Part shown: one piece after another, positions 24,498-32,697 of the stretch
Numbering within the stretch: the first letter of the stretch is position 1
Layout of the letters: each line of letters starts with the position of its first letter
NCBI GenBank assembly: GCA_019634615.1
Contig: JAHCAZ010000002.1
Span: 175,185-239,184 of the forward strand
Source of the DNA: Opitutaceae bacterium
GTDB lineage: Bacteria > Verrucomicrobiota > Verrucomicrobiia > Opitutales > Opitutaceae
Direction of reading: 5' to 3'
Length of the DNA: 64,000 nt
The notes under the pieces: generated by a model
The model's input: only the letters and a program-made list of their open reading frames with translations
What the model was told of the DNA's origin: nothing
Databases searched by the model: none
Made by a program: the position numbers and the translations under genes

Positions 24498-25577
24498 TTA
24501 TTCGGCCTCCGCTTCAAATTTCATCCGCGCGCGCACGCCGCGGTGGATCTTTTTCCAGGCTTCGCGGTGGGCGCGGGCGAGGCGGGGGTCCTCGCGGGAC
24601 GCGGCGTAGGCCTGCTCGCGGCGGAGCTTGTTGAAGCTGGCCCAGCGCGCGGCATCGAGCGTGCCGTCGTCCAGTGCCGCCTGCACCGCGCAGCCGGGTT
24701 CGCCGCCGTGGCGGCAATCGTGGAAACGGCACGCCGCGGCGAGGGCGGTGATGTCGGCGAAGGTCTCGGCCACGGCGGCGGCCGGCGGATCCCAGAACTG
24801 GAGTTCGCGCAGCCCGGGCGTGTCGATCACGAGCGCGCCGCCCGGGGTCACGAAGAGCTCGCGGTGGGTGGTCGTGTGGCGGCCCTTGCCGACGGCGTCG
24901 CTCAGGGTGGCCGTGGCCTGGCGCGCGGTGCCGAGGAGGCGGTTGATGAGGGTGGATTTGCCCACGCCCGATGACCCGAGGAGGGCGAGGGTGGCGGCGG
25001 GTTGGAGCCAGGGGTCGAGTTGGTCGAGGCCGGAGCCCTGGGCGGCGCTCAGGGTGACGACCGGGGCGTCGCCGGCGATCGCCGCGGTTTCGGCCACCGC
25101 GGCGGCGGGGTCGGGATGCAGGTCGGATTTGTTCAATACGACGACCGGCTGGACGCCGCCGTCGCGCGCGAGGGTCAGGAAACGCTCGATGCGGCGCAGG
25201 TTGTAGTTCTGGTCCAGCGCGGTCAGCAGGAGTGCCGTGTCGAGGTTGGCGGCGAGGACCTGTTCCTCGTCGGTGGGGCCGGCGGCGCGCCGGGAGAGGC
25301 GGGTGCGCCGGGGCAGCACGGCATGGATGTCGGCCCGCGGTTCGCCGGGGCGCAGGCGGGCGGCGACCCAGTCGCCGACGACCGGGAGATCGGCCCGCGT
25401 GACCGTGTCATGGAGCAGGCGGCCGGTGCAGATGCCCGGCACGGTCGCGGGGCCGAGGTGGAGCACGTAGGCCTGCCGGTGCGCCTGGACGACGCGGGCG
25501 GGTTGGAGTTGCTGGTCGGAATGAGGCTGGAACGCCTGCGCGTGGGCGTCGTTCCAACCGAGGGCGGACAGATGCAT
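24498..25577 (-). CDS. rsgA: RsgA, small ribosomal subunit biogenesis GTPase
   Basis: A 359-residue circularly permuted GTPase that acts in late 30S subunit maturation. An N-terminal OB-like domain is followed by the permuted motifs in order: NKSD (G4), then the P-loop LLGSSGVGKSTLINRLLG, then DTPGLRE (G3). The zinc-binding C-terminus is CRFHDCRHGGEPGCAVQAAL. The ATG at 25577 (MHLSALGWN) is preferred because the upstream 28 codons are not conserved in type. No other ribosome-assembly gene is adjacent. Confidence 0.95.
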   Translation of the reverse strand: MHLSALGWNDAHAQAFQPHSDQQLQPARVVQAHRQAYVLHLGPATVPGICTGRLLHDTVTRADLPVVGDWVAARLRPGEPRADIHAVLPRRTRLSRRAAGPTDEEQVLAANLDTALLLTALDQNYNLRRIERFLTLARDGGVQPVVVLNKSDLHPDPAAAVAETAAIAGDAPVVTLSAAQGSGLDQLDPWLQPAATLALLGSSGVGKSTLINRLLGTARQATATLSDAVGKGRHTTTHRELFVTPGGALVIDTPGLRELQFWDPPAAAVAETFADITALAAACRFHDCRHGGEPGCAVQAALDDGTLDAARWASFNKLRREQAYAASREDPRLARAHREAWKKIHRGVRARMKFEAEAE

Positions 25578-25956
25578 GATGAGACGGAGGGACGGAAACG
25601 AAAGGATCAGGGGAGGTGGGGGATCGAACACGCGCCAAACCCGGTCGGGCCGCGCGGACACGAAAAAGGCCGCCCCGTGGGGCGGCCTCGGTCAGGAAAT
25701 CCCGGCGCGCTTCAGGCGCCGGCGGATCGGGCAACCGCCACGGGCAGGCAAAAGGGGGCAGGGACAGAGGTCTGCATGTTTGCGCGTGGATTGAAGGTTG
25801 CGGTTGGGCCTCGTCGGAGGCGGACGAGGGGAAGGAAACGGCTCGCCCGCGCCGAGTCAACCCAGCGCGTACGCAAGTTTGCGTAGGCCTGGATGGAAGC
25901 GCGGCCTTGAGTCGGTTTACCGCATCGGGCATCGGGGATGTACCCTATCCCGCACC
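25578..25956. other. 379-bp gene-free interval with an orphan minus-strand terminator
   Basis: It contains an intrinsic-terminator-like hairpin on the minus strand at 25663-25688. The rest is unremarkable high-GC DNA with a weak acgcaagtttgcgt palindrome near 25871-25884. No ORF has gene character on either strand. The hairpin would end a minus-strand transcript arising between ~25700 and 25950, but no protein gene lies there. Confidence 0.6.
25663..25688 (-). terminator. Intrinsic-terminator-like hairpin on the minus strand
   Basis: On the plus strand it reads aaaaa, then a ten-base arm aggccgcccc and its complement ggggcggcct. On the minus strand that is a GC stem followed by a run of T, the form of a Rho-independent terminator. 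It lies 86 bp upstream of the rsgA start, and no annotated minus-strand gene ends there. It could protect rsgA from read-through or end a small RNA. Confidence 0.65.
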
Positions 25957-26556
25957 ATGAAAACATCCGTTTGCCGCCTCGCCCTGATCGTTGCCCTGTC
26001 CGTGCCTGCCCTCAACCTGTCCGCCACCGACATGGCGGACGTGGTCAAGGCGCAGGTGATCCTCGGGAAAGTCCTCGAGTTCACCGCCAAGAACCAGACC
26101 TATGCCGGCAACGTCGCCGCGCCGACGCCTGCAAACGGGACCAAGGGGAAGTTCTTCCTGCCGTACACCGCCGAGGGCCAGCTCACGGAGTGGGCGACGA
26201 AGACCTTCAGCACGCAGGTGGGCGCCGCGCTCGGCGCCAAGGCCGGCGAGGAGGCCGGCAAGCACCTCGCCTCCAAGGTGCCGTTTGGCGGCCTGGCCTC
26301 GGGTCTCATGAAGAAAAAGGGCAAGGAAATGGGCGCCGTCGCTGCGATCGGCGGCACGGAGTTCATCAAGAAGACCTCGTCGGTCTCCTTCAACAGCCTC
26401 GAAGACCTCGCCGTCTACATGCACGTGAAGCATGGCGGCAGCGGTGACTACGCCCAGGCTCTCGCCGCCGCCATGGCCATCTACCCGTCGCTCGAGACCG
26501 GCTACGATGCCGCCATCCGGAGCGCCTACCAGCGCGCGCAGGCCCAGGGCAAGTAA
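25957..26556 (+). CDS. Exported protein of unknown function
   Basis: A 199-residue protein with an N-terminal signal peptide (VCRLALIVALSVPALNLSA). The mature region has an alpha-helical, Ala/Gly/Lys-rich stretch (GAALGAKAGEEAGKHLASK, then GGLASGLMKKKGKEMGAVAA) and a C-terminal segment with AIYPSLETGYDAAI. I do not recognise the family. The ATG at 25957 is favoured because it begins the signal peptide. It is followed by a family C repeat and then a PEGA protein; a shared operon is not shown, because the gap is ~290 bp. Confidence 0.65.
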   Translation: MKTSVCRLALIVALSVPALNLSATDMADVVKAQVILGKVLEFTAKNQTYAGNVAAPTPANGTKGKFFLPYTAEGQLTEWATKTFSTQVGAALGAKAGEEAGKHLASKVPFGGLASGLMKKKGKEMGAVAAIGGTEFIKKTSSVSFNSLEDLAVYMHVKHGGSGDYAQALAAAMAIYPSLETGYDAAIRSAYQRAQAQGK

Positions 26557-26584
26557 AGCCAACCCATCGTCTTGGCTGGAGCTT

Positions 26585-26665
26585 GCGTAGCTACGAGCGT
26601 GAGCGAGTGGCCTGCATGCTGCCCGCGCCGAACCCCCGCTCGTTTGCGCTCGCATCCACGCCGGT
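26585..26665. repeat. Palindromic repeat family C, copy 2 (decayed)
   Basis: The left arm gcgtagctacgagcgtgagc (26585 on) is intact. The right arm is recognisable only in part (ccgctcgtttgcgctcgca). It lies in the 293-bp gap between the exported protein and the PEGA protein, which is otherwise without visible gene or hairpin. Confidence 0.65.
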
Positions 26666-26849
26666 ATGACCCAACCCCGGCCGCAAATGTCTTGCGCGTC
26701 ACCGTGCCTCGGGATTCAAACCTGCTCGCGGAACCTATTTGCCTCACACCCGTCACAACCCGTTCGCGCGGCGCATCCCCTGCACCGGCGCGGGCGGCCC
26801 CACCACCGGTCGCTGATCAATCCGGACGAACCATCAACCTGATCTCTCC

Positions 26850-28043
26850 ATGACGTTTACCCAATTCAAACCCACCTGCTGCGCGCTCCTCTTCATCGCC
26901 GGCAGCCTCCTCGCCCAATCCGGCGACGCCTCCAAGACCGCGGTCCAGACCAAGACCTTTGACCAGGACGGCCAGAAGGTCACCGAACGCACCATCACCA
27001 CCGTCGTCCGCGAGGTCGCCCCCAAGCCCGAGGGCACCACCGTCGCCATCTTCGTGGCCAACCGCGCCGGCAAGGTCGGCGACAGCGAGCTTGGCGCCCT
27101 CGAGGACTACATCACCGGCCGGGTCACCGACCTCAACGTCAACGTCATCAGCGGCGAGACCGCCCTCGAGGCCGTCGCCGGCATGGAGCCCGGCGCCAAG
27201 GCCAACGAGCTCGACGCCCAGCTCGCCCAGAGCACGTCCGCCGTCCGCCTCGCCCAGACCCTCGGCGCCACCCACCTCCTGCAGGTCACCATCTCCGGCT
27301 TCGACTCCAACAAGCGCAACATCGACGCCTACGGCGTGAAGGCCACCAACGAGGAGCGCACCGCCCGCGTCACCTACAAGATCCTCGACGGCAACACCGG
27401 CGCCAGCCTCGCCGCCGACACCGTCCGCGTGTCAAAGGTCGTGCAGCAGACCGACAATTCCTCCGAGGAACTCTCCGGCGTGCTCAACGGCCTCCTCGAC
27501 GAGGCCGCCCAGAAGGTCGCCGTCAGCCTCAAGCGCCAGATCGACAAGGGCCGCCTCGCCCAGACCTCCGCCGCCCAGGGCCTGGTCACGATCACGATCA
27601 CGACCGAGCTCGCCGACGTCTACATCCCCGACGTCCGCATCGGCGCCGAGAACACCATCAGCATCTCCGACAGCAAGTACAAGGTCTCCGCCCTCAACGC
27701 CACGGTCGAGATCGACGGCATCGCCGTCGGCACCGCCCCCGGCCAGATCCAGGCCCGCGCCGGCCTCCACAAGCTCCGCGTCGTCCGCGAGGGCTTCAAG
27801 CCCTGGGAGCGCACCGTCAACCTCAGCAACGGCCAGAAGCTCAACGTCCCGCTCGAGATGACCGATGCCGGCTACGCCCGCTGGCAGGACGCCACGGCCT
27901 TCATCAACGACCTCAAGAACGGCGCCAAGCTCACCGACGCCCAGGTCAAGGTCCTCGAGGGCGAGGCCAAGATGCTCGAGCAGAGCGGCTTCAAGGTCGA
28001 CACCAAGGAAGGCATCCAGATCACCAACAAGTCCCTCTTCTGA
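26850..28043 (+). CDS. PEGA-domain exported protein
   Basis: A 397-residue protein with a short signal peptide (CCALLFIAGSLLAQ). The middle region (VAIFVANRAGKVGDSELGAL, then LAQTLGATHLLQVTI) resembles the curli-assembly/CsgG-type fold in which a family of stress or envelope proteins is built. A PEGA-like beta domain lies at ~285-335: ATVEIDGIAVGTAPGQIQ, then HKLRVVREGFKPWERTVNL. It heads a run of five co-oriented envelope genes (to 31666). Likely surface or periplasmic; the role is not known. Confidence 0.72.
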   Translation: MTFTQFKPTCCALLFIAGSLLAQSGDASKTAVQTKTFDQDGQKVTERTITTVVREVAPKPEGTTVAIFVANRAGKVGDSELGALEDYITGRVTDLNVNVISGETALEAVAGMEPGAKANELDAQLAQSTSAVRLAQTLGATHLLQVTISGFDSNKRNIDAYGVKATNEERTARVTYKILDGNTGASLAADTVRVSKVVQQTDNSSEELSGVLNGLLDEAAQKVAVSLKRQIDKGRLAQTSAAQGLVTITITTELADVYIPDVRIGAENTISISDSKYKVSALNATVEIDGIAVGTAPGQIQARAGLHKLRVVREGFKPWERTVNLSNGQKLNVPLEMTDAGYARWQDATAFINDLKNGAKLTDAQVKVLEGEAKMLEQSGFKVDTKEGIQITNKSLF

Positions 28044-28081
28044 GCCCCGCCTCCGATCCCAACCGTCAACTCCCTTCCTCC

Positions 28082-28963
28082 ATGAAACTCGGACGCCTTT
28101 TCCTCCTCCTCACCGCCGCCGTCATCCTCCTCGCGCCCGCCCAGGCGCAGGAAAAGAAGACGCTCGCCATCACCAAGATCGCGGCCACCGACGCCCTCAA
28201 GAAGCGCATGGCCAAGCAGGGCGTCGAGCTCTCGCTCGACACCGTGCTGCAGGCCCTCGACTCGCAGGTCTATGACCGCGTGCTCAACACGCGCCGCTTC
28301 GAGATCCTCGAGCGCTCCGATGCCGACGCCCTCGCCACCGAGAGCGCCGCCGCCGGCGAGGCCTTCAACTTCAACAAGGCCGACTACCTCCTCACCATCC
28401 GCGTCGACTCGTTCAACGACCGCATGGAGGAGCGCAAGCTCGCCTCCCTCGGCAAGACGATCCGCGCCCGCACGATCGAGCTCTCCGCCGTCGCCAAGAT
28501 CACCGAGGTCTCCACCCAGCGCGCCATCGCCAGCACCAACTTCAAGGTCAGCAAGCGCGACTCCGAGAACCGCTCCGAGAGCACCACCGCCCGCGTGGGC
28601 GAGGGTTCCGACGACCTCATGATCCAGGCCGTCGGCGAGATGGCCGCCAAGATCGCCATGCGCGCCGCCGACGCCGTCTCGCCCGCCCGCATCATCGGCA
28701 AGCGCGACGCCACCGTGACGATCAACCGCAACGACCAGTCCGGCATCAAGGTCGGCCAGGTCTGGGAGGTCTTCGCCATCGGCGACGAGCTCGTCGATCC
28801 CGACACCGGCGAGAAGTCCCTCGAGGAGGTCTACGTCGGCAAGGTCAAGATCACCCGCGTGACGCCGCAGAACTCCCAGGGCCAGGCCCTCGAGGACACC
28901 GGCATCGAGCGCGGTGCGATCGTCCGCCTCGCCGAGGACGTCGAGGAAGAAGAGACCGAGTAA
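28082..28963 (+). CDS. CsgG/FlgT-like exported protein
   Basis: A 293-residue exported protein (signal peptide LFLLLTAAVILLAPAQA). The body resembles the CsgG/curli-assembly and LpoB fold: KTLAITKIAATDALKKR, then VYDRVLNTRRFEILERSDAD and FNKADYLLTIRVDSFND. The C-terminal part (GIKVGQVWEVFAIGDELVDP, then KVKITRVTPQNS) is like the SH3-type FlgT C-terminal domain. It lies 38 bp after the PEGA gene. A terminator-like hairpin follows at 28979. Role inferred only as envelope-associated. Confidence 0.7.
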   Translation: MKLGRLFLLLTAAVILLAPAQAQEKKTLAITKIAATDALKKRMAKQGVELSLDTVLQALDSQVYDRVLNTRRFEILERSDADALATESAAAGEAFNFNKADYLLTIRVDSFNDRMEERKLASLGKTIRARTIELSAVAKITEVSTQRAIASTNFKVSKRDSENRSESTTARVGEGSDDLMIQAVGEMAAKIAMRAADAVSPARIIGKRDATVTINRNDQSGIKVGQVWEVFAIGDELVDPDTGEKSLEEVYVGKVKITRVTPQNSQGQALEDTGIERGAIVRLAEDVEEEETE

Positions 28964-28978
28964 GCCTCCCGTCCCCCG

Positions 28979-29005
28979 GGCGCCGCCTTCCCTGCGGCGC
29001 CTTTT
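28979..29005 (+). terminator. Terminator-like hairpin inside the envelope gene run
   Basis: A perfect 8-bp stem, ggcgccgc (28979-28986) and gcggcgcc (28994-29001), with a seven-base loop, followed by tttt. It lies in the 64-bp gap before the COG3014-like lipoprotein gene, so it could split the run into two transcripts or act as an attenuator. Confidence 0.6.
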
Positions 29006-29027
29006 CCGTTTCCAGTTCAACTCCAGC

Positions 29028-30608
29028 ATGCAACACCACACCGTTCGTTTCACCTCCCTCGGCCGTTCCGGCCTGATCGCAGGACTCACCGCCCTGCTGT
29101 TCGCGTTCAGTGGCTGCGCCACGTATGAATCCCAGACGCAAGGCCGCGTGCAGGCCACCAAGGCCGGCAGCCTCAGCTCGGCGGTCGCCCAGGCCGACCA
29201 GCAGGCCAAGTCGGCCAAGGGCTCCAAGGACGAGCTGATCTTCAAGCTCGAGCAGGGCACCACCCTGCGCACCGCGGCGCTCGCCGATCCCTCGGTCGTG
29301 CCCGACATCCGCCCGCCGCAGCCCGCCCCCAAGAAGGGCGAGCCCGCCCCGGAGCCGCTGCCCGAGCCCACCCCGGTGGAGGTCCGCAGCTTCTACCTCA
29401 GCCGCTCCGTGCAGGCCTTCGACGAGGCCGAGGAGAAGGTCAACATGTGGGAGGAGCAGGCCAAGGTTAAGGTCGGCTCCGAGGTCGGCGCCCTCGTCTC
29501 CAACCAGGCCAGCCTCCCGTACCGCGGCCGCGCCTACGACAAGGTGATGATGAACACCTACAAGGCGCTCAACTACCTCGCCCTCGGCGAGAAGGACAAG
29601 GCCCGCGTCGAGCTCAACCGCTCCCTGCAGCGCCAGCGCGACGCCGTCGCCGCCAACGAGAAGCGCATCGCCGCCGCCCAGACCGAGGCCGAGCTGGCCC
29701 GCAAGGGCGAGCTGAAGGACGAGAAGGGCAAGTCCGCCTCGTACGATTCCGACAAGGCCATGAACGACAGCCGCACGGGCCCCGCCCTGCAGGCCGCCCT
29801 CAACGAGTCGCTCGCCCCGATGAAGCCCTACGGCGACTACGTGAACCCGTTCTCCGTCTTCCTCGACGGCCTCTTCTTCACCGTCCTCGGCGAGGGCGGC
29901 TCCGACTTCGAGCGCGGCCGCAAGTCCTTCGAGCGCGTCGCCGGCATGGTGCCCGAGAACGCGTACCTGAAGGCCGACCTCGATGCCGCCGCCAGCGCCG
30001 CCGAGGGCAAGGCCCCCGAGAACGTGACCTACGTGATCTTCGAGACCGGCTCCGCCCCCTCGCGCACGCAGATCCGCGTCGACATCCCGACCTTCATCGT
30101 CACGAGCAACCTCGCCTACGTCGGCGCCGCCTTCCCGAAGCTCGTCTTCGACGGCAACTACCACGGCGCCCTCGGCATCACCGCCGGCGGTCAGAACTTC
30201 AACACCGCCACGGTGGCCAGCATGGACAGCGTGATCGCCAACGACTTCAAGAACGAGTGGCCCACGATCGTCACCAAGACCCTCATCACGACCGCGACCA
30301 AGGCCATCATCCAGGCCGCGATCCAGAAGGAGCTCAACGACCGCGGCGGCTGGGCCGGCATGATCGGCGCCGTCGTCCTCACGGCCGCCAACGCCGCGAC
30401 CAACATCGCCGACACCCGCACCTGGCAGTCCCTGCCCAAGGAGTTCCAGTACGCCCGCATCCCGACCCCGGAGAACCGCGAGCTCACCCTCGCCGTCGGC
30501 ACGGAACAGAAGACCGTTGTGCTGGAACCCGGGTCGATTAACGTTGTATATGTGAAGTCGGCGTCGACCACCTCGCCGCTCTACGTCTCAACCTTCGTGC
30601 TCAAATGA
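29028..30608 (+). CDS. COG3014-like lipoprotein with helical repeats
   Basis: A 526-residue predicted lipoprotein with a lipobox (LLFAFSGC, Cys ~29). Helical TPR-like segments (KALNYLALGEKDKARVELNR) are followed by a beta-rich C-terminal half (NVTYVIFETGSAPSRTQIRV). This domain pattern matches the COG3014 family that lies beside YcfL and LpoB homologues in other bacteria. The ATG at 29028 is preferred because it starts the lipoprotein signal. It overlaps the YcfL-like gene by ATGA. Likely part of an outer-membrane lipoprotein complex. Confidence 0.75.
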   Translation: MQHHTVRFTSLGRSGLIAGLTALLFAFSGCATYESQTQGRVQATKAGSLSSAVAQADQQAKSAKGSKDELIFKLEQGTTLRTAALADPSVVPDIRPPQPAPKKGEPAPEPLPEPTPVEVRSFYLSRSVQAFDEAEEKVNMWEEQAKVKVGSEVGALVSNQASLPYRGRAYDKVMMNTYKALNYLALGEKDKARVELNRSLQRQRDAVAANEKRIAAAQTEAELARKGELKDEKGKSASYDSDKAMNDSRTGPALQAALNESLAPMKPYGDYVNPFSVFLDGLFFTVLGEGGSDFERGRKSFERVAGMVPENAYLKADLDAAASAAEGKAPENVTYVIFETGSAPSRTQIRVDIPTFIVTSNLAYVGAAFPKLVFDGNYHGALGITAGGQNFNTATVASMDSVIANDFKNEWPTIVTKTLITTATKAIIQAAIQKELNDRGGWAGMIGAVVLTAANAATNIADTRTWQSLPKEFQYARIPTPENRELTLAVGTEQKTVVLEPGSINVVYVKSASTTSPLYVSTFVLK

Positions 30609-31039
30609 AAAACCGCTCCTCCCAAGCGCTCCGGGTGACCGGGGCCCTGTTCGCCGCCGGTCTGGCGCTCGCCTTCACGGGCTGCTCCACCAACGTGAAC
30701 ACCTACGAACGCGCCGAGTCCCAGGCCGCGCCCAACTACGTGGCGGACAAGCGAGTTATCACCGACAACACCCTCGCGGGCACGTTCCGCGTCACCGCCA
30801 TCAACCAGGCCACCGTCTCGGGCAACCTGCTCAAGGTCCAGGCCACGGTCGAGAACCTGAAGAACAAGCTCCGCACCCTGAACTACAAGTTCGAGTGGGT
30901 GGACGTGAATGGCATGGCCGTGGACTCGCCCAACGAGACCTGGAAGGCCATCCAGCTCCAGGGCCGGGAGACGCAGACCATCTCGACGGTCGCCGTTTCG
31001 CCCAAGGCCGTGGACTTCCGCCTGAAATTCCGCGAATAA
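30605..31039 (+). CDS. YcfL/DUF1425-type lipoprotein
   Basis: A 144-residue lipoprotein with lipobox ALAFTGC (Cys ~27). The mature domain has LAGTFRVTAINQATVSGNLLKVQAT and LNYKFEWVDVNGMAVDSPNETWKAI, a small beta sandwich of the YcfL (DUF1425) kind. Its start overlaps the stop of the COG3014-like gene, and the LpoB-like gene follows after 18 bp. In Escherichia coli ycfL lies next to lpoB (ycfM), so context supports the call. Confidence 0.8.
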   Translation: MKNRSSQALRVTGALFAAGLALAFTGCSTNVNTYERAESQAAPNYVADKRVITDNTLAGTFRVTAINQATVSGNLLKVQATVENLKNKLRTLNYKFEWVDVNGMAVDSPNETWKAIQLQGRETQTISTVAVSPKAVDFRLKFRE

Positions 31040-31057
31040 ACTCCTGACACTTCCCTC

Positions 31058-31666
31058 ATGAAATCCAACCTCACTTCCCGTCTCACCGGCGTGCTGGCCC
31101 TCGGCGCCATGCTCGCCCTCACCGGCTGCGAAACCGTCCCGGAAACCCGCACGGTCGACGCCAAGGGCCCCGAGGCCGTCAACACCGCCGCCATCAACTC
31201 GCAGGATTGGGCCAACGCCGCCGACCAGCTCGTCGCGTCGCTCCTCTCCAGCAGCGCCCTCGAGAACGCGCCGCGCACGCCCGCCGTGCTCGCCGTGGAC
31301 CGCGTGATCAACAACACGCAGCTCATGGTCGACACCGACCTCCTGATCAAAAAGATCCGCGTCGCCCTCACCCAGACCGGCAAGATCGCCATCACCAACA
31401 CCATGGGCCTGGGCGAGCGCGCCGTCGTCGCCAGCGAGGCGGCCGAGCTCGAGGAGATGCAGACCGGCAAGAAGCAGAAGCTCCTCGTGCCGGACTACAC
31501 CCTCTACGCGAAGCTCATCCAGCAGCAGGACACCGGCAAGAAGGTCACGCAAAACACCTACTCGTTCCAGATGTCGCTCGTGCAGACCAAGACCGGTCTC
31601 ACCGTCTGGGAAGAGGAAAAGTCGATCGCCAAGCAGACCAAGCGCGCCGGCGCGGTGGGCTGGTAA
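31058..31666 (+). CDS. LpoB-like penicillin-binding-protein activator lipoprotein
   Basis: A 202-residue lipoprotein (lipobox LALTGC, Cys ~24) of the LpoB/CsgG-like family. It has AADQLVASLLSSSALE, VLAVDRVINNTQLMVDTDLL and YSFQMSLVQTKTGLTVWEEEKSIAKQ, the family's typical C-terminal strand pair. In E. coli LpoB activates the peptidoglycan synthase PBP1B from the outer membrane. Whether this protein acts on a PBP is unknown; the neighbouring YcfL homologue is the main support. A strong terminator follows at 31695. Confidence 0.8.
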   Translation: MKSNLTSRLTGVLALGAMLALTGCETVPETRTVDAKGPEAVNTAAINSQDWANAADQLVASLLSSSALENAPRTPAVLAVDRVINNTQLMVDTDLLIKKIRVALTQTGKIAITNTMGLGERAVVASEAAELEEMQTGKKQKLLVPDYTLYAKLIQQQDTGKKVTQNTYSFQMSLVQTKTGLTVWEEEKSIAKQTKRAGAVGW

Positions 31667-31694
31667 GCGCACGAACCGCAGTTTCTAGAACAAT

Positions 31695-31728
31695 CAAGGC
31701 GCACCCACCCGGGTGCGCCTTGGTTTTT
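31695..31728 (+). terminator. Rho-independent terminator of the envelope gene run
   Basis: The stem arms are caaggcgcaccc (31695-31706) and gggtgcgccttg (31711-31722), perfect over 12 bp, with a four-base loop. A T run at 31724-31728 follows. It lies 29 bp after the LpoB-like stop and fits well as the end of the operon. Confidence 0.88.
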
Positions 31729-31743
31729 GGTGAGAGCTGAATT

Positions 31744-31815
31744 GTAGCCACGAGCGTGAGCGAGTGGGGTTGCACGTCCGCTGCGTGCCAGCCACTCGCT
31801 CACGCTCGTAGCTAC
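31744..31815. repeat. Palindromic repeat family C, copy 3
   Basis: Left arm gtagccacgagcgtgagcga (31744-31768) and right arm 31792-31815 (ctcgctcacgctcgtagcta). It lies directly after the terminator and before the stop of the minus-strand glycine-zipper lipoprotein. Confidence 0.87.
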
Positions 31816-31846
31816 TTGGCCGGCGAGCCCGATCTTGCGCCCCGCC

Positions 31847-32188
31847 TTACTTCTTCTCGATCGGCCGGCCGTGCTCGTCGACCTCGATCTCGACCGGCAC
31901 CTGGATGGTGCGGCCATCGGCCGTGGTCTCGGTCTTCCAGACGCGGACGACGCGGCGCTCGTTGGTGAAGGTGGACTTGGTCGCGGCGGTGGCGCCCTCG
32001 ACGCCGCCGACCACGGCGCCCACGACATTGCTGCCGACGGCGCCGACGGCCGTGCCCACGGCATTGCCGACGGCCGGGCCGGGTTGCCGCGGATTGGTGA
32101 CGCGCGATTCGGTGTTGGTCGTGCAGCCGGTCAGGAAGAAGGCCGGGACGGTAAGGCCCAGGAGGAGGAGCTTGGTATGGTGTTTCAC
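31847..32188 (-). CDS. Small glycine-zipper lipoprotein
   Basis: A ~113-residue predicted lipoprotein starting with GTG at 32188 (VKHHTKLLLLGLTVPAFF, then FLTGC lipobox). The middle is a Gly/Ala/Val zipper (GNAVGTAVGAVGSNVVGAVV), of the type that inserts in or spans membranes, and the C-terminus is charged (VEIEVDEHGRPIEKK). A longer frame from 32236 would add a non-hydrophobic leader, so the GTG is preferred. Family not otherwise recognised. Confidence 0.65.
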   Translation of the reverse strand: MKHHTKLLLLGLTVPAFFLTGCTTNTESRVTNPRQPGPAVGNAVGTAVGAVGSNVVGAVVGGVEGATAATKSTFTNERRVVRVWKTETTADGRTIQVPVEIEVDEHGRPIEKK

Positions 32189-32262
32189 GATGAGGGGGTC
32201 TGACCGGAATGTGGGAAAAAGGTGCCATCGCGGCAACCCCGAACGGCGGCCCGGGGGCCGCC

Positions 32263-32300
32263 GAACGCTTAACGTTCAACGTTTAACGCTGAACGCTGAA
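32263..32300. repeat. Repeat family D tract
   Basis: Sequence gaacgcttaacgttcaacgt followed by ttaacgctgaacgctgaa: alternating aacg/ttaa blocks. The same family flanks the VOC gene at 38001-38157 and 38621-38772, where it pairs around family C. Here it is a solo tract between the glycine-zipper lipoprotein and the yhbY-like gene. Confidence 0.72.
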
Positions 32301-32368
32301 GTGCGGAATCGGGTCCCGGTAGGCAGCCCGCTGGCGGGCGCGGCTCGGGTGCGCGCCAGTGCGCTGGC

Positions 32369-32677
32369 CTACGGCAGCTTGATCTGCCGCTCGGCCGGCT
32401 CCGGATGCTGGCGGTAGAAAAGCGCGGTGTGACCGACGGCGCCGACGCACACGCACCGGCCCTCGTCCGCAATCTGGTCGCACAGCGCCGCGCGCTCGTC
32501 GCGCTCAGCCCCGAGGAAGCGCAGCTTCACCAACTCATGCGCGCGCAGCTGCTTCTGCAGCTCGGTGTAGAACGTCGGCGTCAACCCGCCCTTGCCCACC
32601 TTGAGCACGGGATCGAGCCGCTGACCCAGCCCGCGGAGAAACGTCTTCTGAGCACCAGTGAGAGGAAAGTCGTACAT
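32369..32677 (-). CDS. yhbY: YhbY family (CRM domain) RNA-binding protein
   Basis: A 102-residue CRM/YhbY-type protein with an IF3-C/KH-like fold. It has LTGAQKTFLRGLGQRLDPVL, KVGKGGLTPTFYTELQKQL, LVKLRFLG and CVCVGAVGHTALFYRQHPEP, matching the family (Lys-Gly-Gly loop, then VG..LxxYR end). In E. coli YhbY associates with pre-50S particles. No operon partner is evident; the rsuA-like gene lies on the same strand beyond a family B repeat. Confidence 0.92.
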   Translation of the reverse strand: MYDFPLTGAQKTFLRGLGQRLDPVLKVGKGGLTPTFYTELQKQLRAHELVKLRFLGAERDERAALCDQIADEGRCVCVGAVGHTALFYRQHPEPAERQIKLP

Positions 32678-32697
32678 GAAAGAGAGGAGGTATTATT

